This document shows positions 25,706 through 34,680 of a DNA stretch of 64,000 nt, in pieces. The stretch is from NCBI RefSeq assembly GCF_009026145.1, contig NZ_WBUE01000012.1, positions 1 to 64,000 of the forward strand. Reading direction: 5' to 3'. The translations under genes and the position numbers were made by a program. The notes beneath the pieces were generated by a model. It saw only the letters and a program-made list of their open reading frames with translations, was not told the DNA's origin and did no database searches. The first letter of the stretch is position 1. Each line of letters begins with the position of its first letter. This DNA comes from Hyphomicrobium sp. GTDB taxonomy: Bacteria; Pseudomonadota; Alphaproteobacteria; Rhizobiales; Hyphomicrobiaceae.

Positions 25706-26796
25706 TGCGCACGGAGCTGTTCGATTTCGATCTGCCCGAGGAGCGCATCGCGCTGCATCCGATCAGCCCGCGCGATGCAGCGCGCTTGCTCATCGTCCCC
25801 GCTGGCGGTGCGCCGTTCGAGGACCGCGGCGTGCGCGATCTGCCCGACCTGCTGCGCGCCGGCGATGCGTTGGTCTTCAACGATACGCGCGTCATTCCGG
25901 CGGCGCTCGCAGGCGTGCGCCGGCGCGGCGAGCTTGAAGCGCACATTGCGGTGACGCTGATCGAGCGGCTCGGCCCCGCTCGCTGGCGTGCCCTGGCGCG
26001 GCCGGCCAAGCGCTTGCACGAGGGGGACCGCCTGCAGTTCGGTCATTCCGGCAACGTGTGCCTTGCCGGCGCGCTCGATGCCACCGTCGCCGCGCGCGGC
26101 GAAAATGGCGAGGTGGACATCGACTTCGACCTTTCAGGGTCCGAGCTCGATGCCGTCATCGCCGCCGTGGGGGAAATGCCGCTGCCGCCCTACATCGCCG
26201 GACGGCGCGCCGTGGAGGCGGCCGACCGCACCGACTATCAGACCGTCTTTGCGGCACGCGATGGCGCCGTCGCCGCGCCGACCGCCGGTTTGCACTTCAC
26301 GCCCGAGCTGATGGCGACGCTTCAAGCCCGCGGCATCTCGCGCCACTTCGTGACGCTGCACGTCGGCGCCGGCACCTTCCTGCCCGTGAAGGCCGAGGAT
26401 ACGGGCGGCCACAAGATGCACGCCGAGACCGGCGAGGTGTCCGCCGCGACGGCGGCGGCGCTGAACGCGGTACGGGCGCGGGGCGGGCGCATCGTCGCCG
26501 TCGGCACGACCTCGCTACGCCTGCTGGAGACCGCCGCCCGCGACGGCGAGATAAGGCCCTTCCACGGCGCCACCGATATCTTCATCACGCCGGGCTATGG
26601 CTTCCGCGCCGTCGACGTCCTGATGACCAACTTCCACCTGCCGCGCTCGACGCTGTTCATGCTGGTCGCCGCGTTTGCGGGGCTGGAGAGGATGAAGGCG
26701 GCCTATGCCCACGCCATCGCCGCCGGCTATCGCTTCTACTCCTACGGCGACGCCTGCCTCTTGTTCCCTTCTGTCGTCCCGGCCGAGGGAGAGTAG
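25705..26796 (+). CDS. queA: S-adenosylmethionine:tRNA ribosyltransferase-isomerase
   Basis: Transfers and isomerises the ribose of SAM onto preQ1 in tRNA to make epoxyqueuosine. Motifs: [20 protein letters not shown] at the N-terminus, [50 protein letters not shown] and [17 protein letters not shown] near the end. The protein ends [19 protein letters not shown]; QueA normally ends soon after YGDA-(M/C)-L, so the last 10 or so residues come from the palindromic repeat that begins at 26771. It is followed by tgt, the enzyme that inserts preQ1, so the two form a queuosine block. Confidence 0.95.
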   Translation: MRTELFDFDLPEERIALHPISPRDAARLLIVPAGGAPFEDRGVRDLPDLLRAGDALVFNDTRVIPAALAGVRRRGELEAHIAVTLIERLGPARWRALARPAKRLHEGDRLQFGHSGNVCLAGALDATVAARGENGEVDIDFDLSGSELDAVIAAVGEMPLPPYIAGRRAVEAADRTDYQTVFAARDGAVAAPTAGLHFTPELMATLQARGISRHFVTLHVGAGTFLPVKAEDTGGHKMHAETGEVSAATAAALNAVRARGGRIVAVGTTSLRLLETAARDGEIRPFHGATDIFITPGYGFRAVDVLMTNFHLPRSTLFMLVAAFAGLERMKAAYAHAIAAGYRFYSYGDACLLFPSVVPAEGE

Positions 26797-26940
26797 GACC
26801 GAGAGCCGGGACCCAGGAGAGAGTCGCCGCAGGCCCTTGACTAAGGCGTCTTCGACGGCTCTTTCGCTGGATCCCGGATCGCCGTTGCTACTCGTCCATG
26901 CGGAGCATGGCTTCGCCATGACGGCTTCCGGGATGACAGA
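26771..26940. repeat. Large CATCCCGG-type interspersed palindrome, copy 4
   Basis: It begins CTGTCGTCCCGGCCGAGGGA and ends CTTCCGGGATGACAG, with GCCGGGACCCAGGAG and CGCTGGATCCCGGATCGCC inside and the GCGGAGCATGGCTTCGCC module at 26900-26917. Its left end lies within queA and supplies that gene's stop codon. Only 21 bp separate it from the tgt ATG. Confidence 0.8.
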
Positions 26941-26961
26941 AAGACGAGTGCGAACGAACGG

Positions 26962-28101
26962 ATGCAGGAACGGGTGACGAGTTTCGGATATAGCCTGATC
27001 AAGCAGGACGGGCAGGCGCGCCTCGGCGAGATCGCAACGCCGCATGGGCGCGTGCGCACGCCCGCCTTCATGCCGGTCGGCACCGTCGGCACCGTCAAGG
27101 CGCTGTACTTCGACCAGGTGAAGGCGGCCGGCGCCGACATCGTGCTCGCCAACACCTATCACCTGATGCTGCGCCCCGGCGCCGAGCGCGTCGCGCGCCT
27201 CGGCGGGTTGCATAAATTCATGCGCTGGGACGGGCCGATCCTCACCGACAGCGGCGGCTTCCAGGTGATGTCGCTGAGCAAGATCCGCGAGGTAAGCGAG
27301 GAGGGGGTGCGCTTCGCCTCGCACATCGACGGCTCGCGCCACATGCTCACGCCCGAGCGCGCCGTCGACATCCAGTGCCTGCTCGGCGCCGACATCCAGA
27401 TGCAGCTCGACGAGTGCATCGAGCTCCCGGCCGAGCGCAAGGAGGCCGAGCGCGCCATGGAGCTGTCGCTGCGCTGGGCGGAGCGGGCGCGCATCGCCTT
27501 TGCGGAGCGCGCGGCGCCGGGACAGGCGCTGTTCGGCATCGTGCAGGGCGGCACCGACGCTGAGCTGCGTCGGCGCTCGGCCGATGCGCTGGTCGGCATG
27601 GAGTTTCCCGGCTACGCCATCGGCGGCCTCGCGGTCGGCGAGGGCCAGGAGATGATGCTGCGGACGCTCGACGGCGTGCTCCCGCACCTGCCGGCAGATA
27701 GGCCGCGCTACCTGATGGGCGTCGGCACGCCCGACGACCTCATCCTCTCGGTGGCGCGCGGCATCGACATGTTCGACTGCGTGCTGCCGACGCGCAACGG
27801 CCGCCACGGCCTCGCCTTCACGTGGGGCGGCAAGGTGAACCTGCGCAACGCTTCCCACGCCGAGGACCCGGCGCCGCTCGATCCCGAAAGCTCGTGCCCG
27901 GCGGCGCGCGATTACTCACGCGCCTACCTGCACCACCTCGTCAAGTCGGGCGAGTACCTCGGCGCCATGCTGCTGTCGTGGGTGAACACGGCCTTCTACC
28001 AGGAGCTGATGGCGGCGATGCGCCTCGCTATCGAGGAGGGCCGCTTCGCCTCCTGGGCCGAAGCAACGCTCGCCCGCCTCAACGGGGAGCCCGCAGACTG
28101 A
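26962..28101 (+). CDS. tgt: tRNA-guanine transglycosylase
   Basis: Exchanges guanine 34 for preQ1 in tRNAs with GUN anticodons. At 379 residues it is of normal length. Seen: [27 protein letters not shown] containing the general-base Asp, [17 protein letters not shown] and the nucleophile region [16 protein letters not shown]. The usual zinc site (C-x-C-x2-C ... H) is degraded: the segment reads [20 protein letters not shown], retaining one Cys and the His. Related Rhizobiales enzymes may share this, so activity is not excluded. It follows queA with a repeat in between. Confidence 0.95.
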   Translation: MQERVTSFGYSLIKQDGQARLGEIATPHGRVRTPAFMPVGTVGTVKALYFDQVKAAGADIVLANTYHLMLRPGAERVARLGGLHKFMRWDGPILTDSGGFQVMSLSKIREVSEEGVRFASHIDGSRHMLTPERAVDIQCLLGADIQMQLDECIELPAERKEAERAMELSLRWAERARIAFAERAAPGQALFGIVQGGTDAELRRRSADALVGMEFPGYAIGGLAVGEGQEMMLRTLDGVLPHLPADRPRYLMGVGTPDDLILSVARGIDMFDCVLPTRNGRHGLAFTWGGKVNLRNASHAEDPAPLDPESSCPAARDYSRAYLHHLVKSGEYLGAMLLSWVNTAFYQELMAAMRLAIEEGRFASWAEATLARLNGEPAD

Positions 28102-28108
28102 CCCGGGC

Positions 28109-29095
28109 TCACATCGGGTCGGTGGTCGGCGTCACCTCTTCTCGCAGCGTGCGCTCGCGATGGAGGAGGTAGATGCCCGAGGCGATGATCACCGCCGCGC
28201 CGACGAGCGTCCACACGTCGGGCATATCGCCGAATACGGCGAAGCCGAAGGCGACCATGGTCAGGATCTGCACGTAGAGGAACGGCGCCACGCTGGAGGC
28301 CGGCGCCAGCCGGTAGGCGTGGATGAACAGGTAGTGTCCGGCGCCGCCGAAGGTGCCGAGCGCCAGCAGCAAGAGCCACTCGGACAGCGTCTCAGGCCAC
28401 ACCCACTGCCAGAGCGCGAACGGGGCGAGCGCGAAGGTGCCGAGCAGGATCGAATAGAACAGCATGACGAGCGGGGCATCGTGGGCGGCGAGGAAACGCG
28501 TCAGCAGCATGAAGAAGGCGTAGGCGAGCATGCCGGCAAACGCGAAGGCGAAGGCCGGATGCAGGCCGCCGATGCCCGGATGCACGACGATGAGCACGCC
28601 GATGAAGCCGACGAGAATCGCGATCAGCCGCCGCCAGCCGACCCACTCGCCGAGGAACGGTCCCGCCAGCAGCGCCACGATGAGCGGCGCCAGGAACGCC
28701 ACCGACACGGTCTGGTCGAGGCGCAAATGGCGCAGGGCGAGGAAGTTGCACGCCGTCGTCGACACCATGAGGAAGGAGCGCAGCAGCTCGAGCTTGAGCT
28801 TCTTCGTGCCGAGCAGTGCCGTCAGCGGCAGCGCGCTGAGCAGTGAAAGCATCATCAGGAACTGGCCGAGGAAGCGCGCCCACACCACCTGCACCATGGG
28901 CAGGCTACCGTGCGTGACGAGGTATTTGGCCGAGGTATCGAGGGCCGAGAACAGCGCCACCGCAAGGCACATCAGCCCGATCGCCTTGACGCGATCGGCG
29001 GCCGGGATCATCGCCTCGCGCCGCGGCTGAGCGCCGGCGCGCACCCGTCCCTCCGCCCTGCGGGCGGCGACCTCTGTTCCGGTTCTGTCGTCCAT
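28109..29095 (-). CDS. EamA/DMT family transporter
   Basis: A 328-residue inner-membrane protein with ten predicted helices arranged as two EamA repeats (about residues 35-170 and 180-315). Repeat 1 includes CLAVALFSALDTSAKYLV and VSVAFLAPLIVALLAGPFLG; repeat 2 includes FAFAGMLAYAFFMLLTRFLA and APASSVAPFLYVQILTMVAF. Such proteins export or import small metabolites; the substrate is unknown. The N-terminal 28 residues are charged and an internal ATG at 29011 may be the true start. It converges on tgt with only 7 bp between the stop codons. Confidence 0.85.
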   Translation of the reverse strand: MDDRTGTEVAARRAEGRVRAGAQPRREAMIPAADRVKAIGLMCLAVALFSALDTSAKYLVTHGSLPMVQVVWARFLGQFLMMLSLLSALPLTALLGTKKLKLELLRSFLMVSTTACNFLALRHLRLDQTVSVAFLAPLIVALLAGPFLGEWVGWRRLIAILVGFIGVLIVVHPGIGGLHPAFAFAFAGMLAYAFFMLLTRFLAAHDAPLVMLFYSILLGTFALAPFALWQWVWPETLSEWLLLLALGTFGGAGHYLFIHAYRLAPASSVAPFLYVQILTMVAFGFAVFGDMPDVWTLVGAAVIIASGIYLLHRERTLREEVTPTTDPM

Positions 29096-29233
29096 GGGCG
29101 GCTCTCATAGCGCAAGCTTGCCGCGCCGGCTAATCGCCAATGCGCGCAGGGGAGAAGCGCTCACCGCATGGCGCCCCGTGCCGGGCTCGCCTTGACCGGA
29201 GCGCCCCGCGCCGCCTACAAGCACGGCACGTTG

Positions 29234-29308
29234 GGGCCCGTAGCTCAGTGGTAGAGCACCTGACTTTTAATCAGGGTGTCGATGGTTCGATCCCATCCGG
29301 GCTCACCA
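29234..29308 (+). tRNA. tRNA-Lys(TTT)
   Basis: A full cloverleaf: acceptor GGGCCCG with CGGGCTC, D arm TAGCTCAGTGGTAGAGC, anticodon stem CCTGA/TCAGG around CTTTTAA (anticodon TTT), T arm GGTTCGATCCC, encoded CCA. Confidence 0.96.
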
Positions 29309-29422
29309 ATCTTCTCCAGCCATTGCCGCCTTCACGCTTCAGTGAGCCGCGCGCCCCGCGCCTGCCGGCTCCCCGCCGGCTGCGCTATATGGTCGGCGCG
29401 TGGCAGGCGACTGAGGAATGCG

Positions 29423-29602
29423 ATGGCGATTTTCGCGTGCGAAACCCCGAGCGGCTCGATCGAGGTCACCGAGCGCGGCCACGGGCAGGTGGCGATCCTG
29501 ATCGACGAGCTGGGCGAGATCACCGCCATCGACTTGCCGGCGGAGCGCGCCGCGGCGCTGGCCAAGGCCATCCTGGCGCACGTCGGTGGAGAAGGCTCCT
29601 AG
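29423..29602 (+). CDS. Small hypothetical protein
   Basis: A 59-residue protein (MAIFACETPSGSIEVTERGH ... AILAHVGGEGS) starting at ATG 29423 with GAGGAA upstream. It reads like a compact alpha/beta fold (IEVTERGHGQVAILIDELGE) and has host-like codon use, but no family is recognised. It stands alone between tRNA-Lys and the cyclase gene. Confidence 0.5.
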   Translation: MAIFACETPSGSIEVTERGHGQVAILIDELGEITAIDLPAERAAALAKAILAHVGGEGS

Positions 29603-29713
29603 CACGCGGTCGATTTTCGTTAGCTATTGCCGAGCTGATCCCATCCGGCTCGAAACGGCGCGACAGCGCAGCCAGGCGGGACTAGACTCTTTGCCCCACA
29701 ATATGCCCCAAGG

Positions 29714-32700
29714 ATGGGTGGGTCCCGTGCAATGAAGCGAAAGATTGCGGCCATCTTGGCGGCCGATATCGCTGGCTACAGCAGGCTGGTGGCAGAGGAC
29801 GAAGAGGAGACGCTGCACCGGCTGGGGATCTACCGTGCGGTGTTCGAGGATTTCGTCGCCCGCTACGGCGGGCGCATCTTCAACACCGCGGGAGATGCCA
29901 CGCTGGCGGAGTTCCAGAGCGCGGTCGATGCCATCCGATGTGCGGTCGACGTGCAGGAGAGCTTGCGGACACGCAATCTCGCCTACGCCGCTGGTCGGCA
30001 AATGAGCTTCCGGATCGGCATCACCATCGGCGACGTGGTCGAGCGGGATGGTGATCTCCTGGGCGACGGGGTCAACATCGCCTCCCGCCTCGAAGGGATG
30101 GCGCCGGCGGGGGGAATTTGCATCTCGCGTGCCGTGCATGAAGCGGTCAGCAGCAAGATTTCCCTTAAGTTCGACGACCTGGGGTGGCTGCAGCTCAAGA
30201 ACATTCCCGAGCGCGTGCATGCCTATACGGTGGCGCTCGCTCAATCGGGGAAAGTGCCCGCGCACAGCCCGATGGACTGGCGCGTCCTCGGCCTGGCTGC
30301 AGTGCTCATGATCGCCGTGACAGGGGTCGGCGTGTACGTTTTCACGCGCTCGCTCCTGCCCCTCTGGTCTTCTTCCGAAATCGGAGCTGCTGGCCCGCAG
30401 ATCGTCGCGGCGGAGCAAGCCAAGACGGCCGCGAGCCAGGCCGTACCGGGGACCCCCACGGCACCGACGTCTCCGACTGCCGAGAAAAGGGGAGATGACT
30501 TAGCAAAGCTCCCGATCGAGCGGCAAAGCCTGCGCGTCAAGCTCGGACGTTCACCCCAGGAGGGCATGAAGCCGCGTGGCCTGCTCGGCGTTCGGGTAGT
30601 CGACTTGGGTTCGTCCCTCGCCAAGGTGCTCGGAGCTGGCGAGCCCAAGAGCGCCTGGGTCATTGACTGGTTCGAGAACGGTCCTGCCGAAGCTGCCGGC
30701 ATTCGGATCGGCGATATCCTACTGAATATCGACGGTCGCGCACCCAAGGATGCGCGAGACTTCATACGTACGGTGGGCGAGCATTCTCCCGGCAGCGACG
30801 TGACGCTCGAGATCGCACGCTCCGGTGACGGCGCCGCGGATCTCCTGCGGCGGGTCAGCGATCGCGCGCAGGCCGACGACGCGCAAGCCGTAACCGCACT
30901 CGGGCGCCTACGCGAGTTCGGTGTCGGCGGTTCCAAGAGTGAAAGCGAGGCGAAACGCCTCTACGAGCGCGGCGCGGCTTTGGGGAGCGAAGATGCGAAG
31001 ATCTACCTCGCCTATCTCTATCACAAGGATCGCGCCGCAGGCGCAGAAGGGATGAGCTGGATTCGGGCGGCGGCGGAGGCCGATGACATCGATATGATCA
31101 ACGCTCTCGGTTTTCGCTACTGGGAGGGCGTTGGTGTCGCGAAAGACCAAGCCGAGGCGATACGGTGGTATCGCAGGGCCGCCGAGCTGGGCAGCACGGC
31201 GGCAATGACCTTTCTGGGCTCGTGCTACGCAAATGGCGCTGGCGTGCCAAGAGACGATCAGGAGGCCGTGAGCTGGTTCAGGAAAAGCGCGGAAGGCGGT
31301 GATCCCGCAGGGATGGTGGCCTTGGGTCTCGCTTACCAACTGGGCCAAGGCGTCACGGCGAACGACGATGCCGCGGCGCGATGGTTCCGTAGCGCGGCAG
31401 AAGACAACGACGCTAGAGGAATGCTCAATTTTGGTCTGATGCTTCACCGCGGACAGGGCGTGGAGAAGGATGAAGACCAAGCCGCTCGCCTTGTTCGGAT
31501 GGCGTTGCGAAGCGGCGACCCAGCTCTGGCCGAGTATGTCATGACCAACGCAGAGCGTATGACCGTTGATGACAGGAAATGGCTGCAGACTCAGCTTCGA
31601 GAGCTGGGGGTTTACAGCGCGCCGATCGACGGTGAGTTCGGCGACACTTTGAAAGTGGCGCTTCGGGATGCAAGTCGGATTGCGGGCGCTCCCGCCACAC
31701 CGTCGGCCGTTGCGCCGAGCCCACCAGCCGCACCCGAACCGAGGGAGAAAGCCGATAACGAGTGTCGCAAGTACTTGCCGAGCATCGGCAGGACGGTGGA
31801 AGTGCCCTGCGAGGGCACTCAGGAAGTTAGTAAGAGTGGCGACGTCGCAGCCAAGCGCCAATGGGAACGTTACAGCCTGCGCGCCACGCTGGGCCGATTT
31901 CCTGGCGACGGTCTGGCGCCGCGCGGCTGGCTCGGCGTGGTGATCTCGAATCTGCCGCCGCCCCTCGCCAAGGACATGGCGGCCCCGCAAGGAGTGCTTA
32001 TAGATCGCATGGCGGCAGACAGCCCGGCCGAGCGCGCAGGGGTTCGGTCCGGCGACGTCCTTCTGACGATCGACGGACGGAAACCCGCAACCAGCCGCGA
32101 CTTAGCTCAGATCGTCGCGAGCTGGGCTCCCGGCAGCGAAGTCACGCTTGAGATCGCGCGCTTTGGCCAAGGAAGCGCCGATTTGATGCGTGCCCTGCGC
32201 GAGCGCGCTGACGCGGGCTCGTCCGACGCCATGATGGCGCTCGGAGCGCTGCTGCAAACTGAGGTCGGCGGCGTCAAGGACGAGGCCGAGGCGGCGCGCT
32301 GGTATCGCAAGGCGGCTGACCTCGGCAATGCCGAGGCGATGTTCAATCTTGGCGTTATCTACGAAGGCGGGCGTGGTGTCTCCAAAGACGAGGCCGAGGC
32401 GGCGCGCTGGTATCGCAAGGCGGCCGACGTGGGTGATCCAGGGGCGATGCTCAGTCTTGGCGACCTCTACGGAAGTGGACGTGGTGTTGCCAAGGATGAA
32501 ACCGAGGCCGTGCGCTGGTACCGCAAAGCCGCAGAGCTGGGACAACCCAGGGCAATGGCGCTTCTCGGCGTTGCCTACGGAGATGGGCAGGGCGTCGCCA
32601 AGGATGAAGCCGAGGCCGTGCGCTGGTTCCGCAAGGCGGCGGACATGGGTTTGCCCTTCGCGATGCACAATCTCGGCGTTTCCTACCGAGATGGGCGGGG

Positions 32701-33142
32701 TGTCGCCAAGGACGAGGCCGAAGCGGCGCGCTGGTTCCGCAAAGCGGCGGAGTTGGGCGAGGCCAGCGCGATGACCGCCCTGGGAGCCCTCTATAGGGAT
32801 GGCTCGGGGGTACCTAAGGACTATACAGAGGCGGTCCGCTGGTTCCGCATGGGAGCAAACGCTGGCGATCCCTCCTCGATGACGAACCTGGGTGTGCACT
32901 ACCATAACGGCTGGGGCGTGGAGCAAGATCCCGAGCAAGCGGCCGAATTTGTCCTTCAGGCTTTGCAGACAGGCGATGCGCGCACGGCTGAATGGGTGAC
33001 AGCCGAGAGTGACTGGTCGGTGGCGTTTGGGCGCGCGCTGCAGCGGCGTCTCAAACAAGAGCGGGTCTTTGACGGTCCCATTGATGGAATTTTCGGGCCG
33101 GCCACTGTGCGCGCTATCAAGGACCTCGCATCGCGGGGCTAG
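29714..33142 (+). CDS. Class III nucleotide cyclase fused to two PDZ-Sel1-PG-binding-like modules
   Basis: A 1142-residue modular protein. Residues 7-180 form a class III adenylate/guanylate cyclase: ILAADIAGYS and FNTAGDATLAEF carry the metal-binding Asp residues, and DGVNIASRLEG the transition-state Asn/Arg. A single transmembrane helix lies at about 192-212. Then comes a duplicated module: PDZ (about 286-372 and 734-817), Sel1-like repeats (about 380-610 and 819-1092, e.g. AVRWYRKAAELG) and a PG-binding-like end (about 619-654 and 1104-1142, GAPIDG/GPIDGIFG pattern). The cyclase would be cytosolic and the repeats extracytoplasmic. The ATG at 29732 (MKRKIAAIL) is an equally good start. Likely a cAMP-linked envelope sensor, by inference. 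Confidence 0.88.
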   Translation: MGGSRAMKRKIAAILAADIAGYSRLVAEDEEETLHRLGIYRAVFEDFVARYGGRIFNTAGDATLAEFQSAVDAIRCAVDVQESLRTRNLAYAAGRQMSFRIGITIGDVVERDGDLLGDGVNIASRLEGMAPAGGICISRAVHEAVSSKISLKFDDLGWLQLKNIPERVHAYTVALAQSGKVPAHSPMDWRVLGLAAVLMIAVTGVGVYVFTRSLLPLWSSSEIGAAGPQIVAAEQAKTAASQAVPGTPTAPTSPTAEKRGDDLAKLPIERQSLRVKLGRSPQEGMKPRGLLGVRVVDLGSSLAKVLGAGEPKSAWVIDWFENGPAEAAGIRIGDILLNIDGRAPKDARDFIRTVGEHSPGSDVTLEIARSGDGAADLLRRVSDRAQADDAQAVTALGRLREFGVGGSKSESEAKRLYERGAALGSEDAKIYLAYLYHKDRAAGAEGMSWIRAAAEADDIDMINALGFRYWEGVGVAKDQAEAIRWYRRAAELGSTAAMTFLGSCYANGAGVPRDDQEAVSWFRKSAEGGDPAGMVALGLAYQLGQGVTANDDAAARWFRSAAEDNDARGMLNFGLMLHRGQGVEKDEDQAARLVRMALRSGDPALAEYVMTNAERMTVDDRKWLQTQLRELGVYSAPIDGEFGDTLKVALRDASRIAGAPATPSAVAPSPPAAPEPREKADNECRKYLPSIGRTVEVPCEGTQEVSKSGDVAAKRQWERYSLRATLGRFPGDGLAPRGWLGVVISNLPPPLAKDMAAPQGVLIDRMAADSPAERAGVRSGDVLLTIDGRKPATSRDLAQIVASWAPGSEVTLEIARFGQGSADLMRALRERADAGSSDAMMALGALLQTEVGGVKDEAEAARWYRKAADLGNAEAMFNLGVIYEGGRGVSKDEAEAARWYRKAADVGDPGAMLSLGDLYGSGRGVAKDETEAVRWYRKAAELGQPRAMALLGVAYGDGQGVAKDEAEAVRWFRKAADMGLPFAMHNLGVSYRDGRGVAKDEAEAARWFRKAAELGEASAMTALGALYRDGSGVPKDYTEAVRWFRMGANAGDPSSMTNLGVHYHNGWGVEQDPEQAAEFVLQALQTGDARTAEWVTAESDWSVAFGRALQRRLKQERVFDGPIDGIFGPATVRAIKDLASRG

Positions 33143-33527
33143 CACTGAAACGTGCCATTAAGGCCGGCGGCCGTCGGGGCCGGTCGCATCTAGATCCAGA
33201 GCCAATTTTGCCTGGTGAGCTGATGCTCCACACAAGTGGCGAGCAGTTCGTGGGCGTTTCGCCAGAAAAGCGTCTCTGAAGCTGGCGTGGACCCGACCTT
33301 CGTTGGGGGTGACGTGAGAGATTGCGATCGGCTTCCCTCTCACGACGTCATCCCGGCGGCGGCCGGGATCTACGCCAGTCACCGCGTGCGCTACGGAGAG
33401 AGCGGCCACAAAGGCGAAGTGAGCTTACGACGTCAGCTCGCGCGCCGGCCATGACGTAAGTAAGTCCGCGCCGCGCCTGAGCGGTCGTGTGCCGAGCATA
33501 GCGTAGGGCGCGGGTGCCACCTGCGCC
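33143..33527. other. Intergenic region with repeat debris
   Basis: No gene is supported. A short CATCCCGG palindrome (about 33348-33373, ATCCCGGCGG...CCGGGATC) is present. The 3' end of sseA is partly duplicated: a segment starting CTTACGACGTCAGCTCGCG occurs at 33424 and again at 33527, where it is the real sseA terminus. Confidence 0.5.
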
Positions 33528-34400
33528 TTACGACGTCAGCTCGCGGGCCGGGCCGGTCTCGATGGGCAGCCCGTTGTCGGCGCCCCACTCCGCCCAGCTG
33601 CCGTCGTAGACGGCGGCGTTGGTCTGCCCCAGCACGGCGAGCGCCAGGGCGAGGATCGACGCCGTCACCCCCGAGCCGCAGGTGGTGATGACGGGCAGCT
33701 TGGGATCGATGCCGGCCTCGGAAAAGATATTGGCCAGCGCCGACTCGCTCTTCAGCGTGCCGTCGGCGTTGATCAGCGTCTGCGAGGGCACGTTGCGGCT
33801 GCCGGGCAGATGCCCGCTGCGCAAGCCGGGGCGCGGCTCCGGCTCCTTGCCCTCGAAGCGGCCGGCCGGGCGCGCATCGACGATCTGCGTGCGCTTGGCG
33901 AGCGCCTTCTTCATGTCGTCCATGTCGCGGATGAGCGAGGCGTTGAGCAGCGGCGTGAAGTGGCGCTCGGTGCGCTTGCGCGGCGGGCCGTCCTCCAGCG
34001 GGCGCCCTTCCGCCTTCCACTTCTTCAGGCCGCCGTTGAGCACCGCGACGTCCTCGTGCCCCATGGCGCGGAAGGTCCACCACGCGCGGGCGGCGGAGAA
34101 CAGCCCAAGAGTGTCGTAGACGACGATGCGCATGCCGTCGCCGATGCCCATCTTCTTCATGCGCGAGGCGAACTTCACGGTGGAGGGCAGCATGTGCGGC
34201 AGCGACGATTTCTCGTCGGTGAGGTCGTCGATGTCGAAGAACAGCGCGCCGGGAATGTGCTCTTGCAGGTATTCGGCCTTGGCATCGCGCCCCGCCGTCG
34301 GCAGGTGCCAGCTGGCGTCGAAGACGAGCAGATCGGGAGCGTCGAGATGCGAGGCGAGCCAATCGGTTTCGACGATCCACTTCTTGGCGCTTTCCAGCAC
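33528..34400 (-). CDS. sseA: 3-mercaptopyruvate sulfurtransferase
   Basis: A two-domain rhodanese of 290 residues that moves sulfur from 3-mercaptopyruvate to thiophilic acceptors. The N-terminal inactive rhodanese domain holds DASWHLPTAGRDA and HIPGALFFDID; the C-terminal catalytic domain has VDARPAGRFEG, GHLPGSRNVP and the active-site loop CGSGVTA, whose CG(S/T)GVTA form marks mercaptopyruvate rather than thiosulfate sulfurtransferases. It lies downstream of a cysteine synthase on the same strand, with double-hairpin element B between them; both act in cysteine sulfur metabolism. Confidence 0.94.
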   Translation of the reverse strand: MLESAKKWIVETDWLASHLDAPDLLVFDASWHLPTAGRDAKAEYLQEHIPGALFFDIDDLTDEKSSLPHMLPSTVKFASRMKKMGIGDGMRIVVYDTLGLFSAARAWWTFRAMGHEDVAVLNGGLKKWKAEGRPLEDGPPRKRTERHFTPLLNASLIRDMDDMKKALAKRTQIVDARPAGRFEGKEPEPRPGLRSGHLPGSRNVPSQTLINADGTLKSESALANIFSEAGIDPKLPVITTCGSGVTASILALALAVLGQTNAAVYDGSWAEWGADNGLPIETGPARELTS

Positions 34401-34457
34401 GTTTCCCTCTCTTACAGGCTCGTGAACTCTATCCCGCAGCTCGTCCGGCCGCGCTGG

Positions 34458-34617
34458 CTAGTGTGATGATCGAGAAATTCGCCATCCTAAAGCAGCTAGG
34501 TAGTGAGCGAATTTCTCGATTTGAATCACACTAGCGAGTTTATGATTCTAGTGTCCCGCTTCCGAAGCTCTCGGCCCTGGCCGCTGGCTCTGGCAAGCTT
34601 CGGAAGCGGGACACTAG
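34458..34617. repeat. CTAG-bounded double-hairpin (BIME-like) element, copy B
   Basis: Hairpin 1 (34458-34534) has the arm AGTGTGATGATCGAGAAATT as in copy A, again with a TGA bulge in the right arm. Hairpin 2 (34548-34617) is a perfect stem: CTAGTGTCCCGCTTCCGAAG against CTTCGGAAGCGGGACACTAG. Its stem sequence differs wholly from copies A and C but keeps pairing. It lies between the cysteine synthase and sseA genes, both on the minus strand. Confidence 0.85.
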
Positions 34618-34680
34618 CCGACATAGGCAAAAGCGGCGAGGGCCGCAAGGACGGCGAAGGTTGTGCCGGGCCAAACCGCC

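Noticed and set aside
31010-32990. Regular repeats that could be mistaken for a CRISPR array
   Set aside because: They are coding Sel1 repeats of about 36 codons with a continuous frame, not short identical repeats with unique spacers.
33158-33409. An 83-codon hypothetical gene on the minus strand
   Set aside because: Much of it is translation of a CATCCCGG palindrome and it has no ribosome site.
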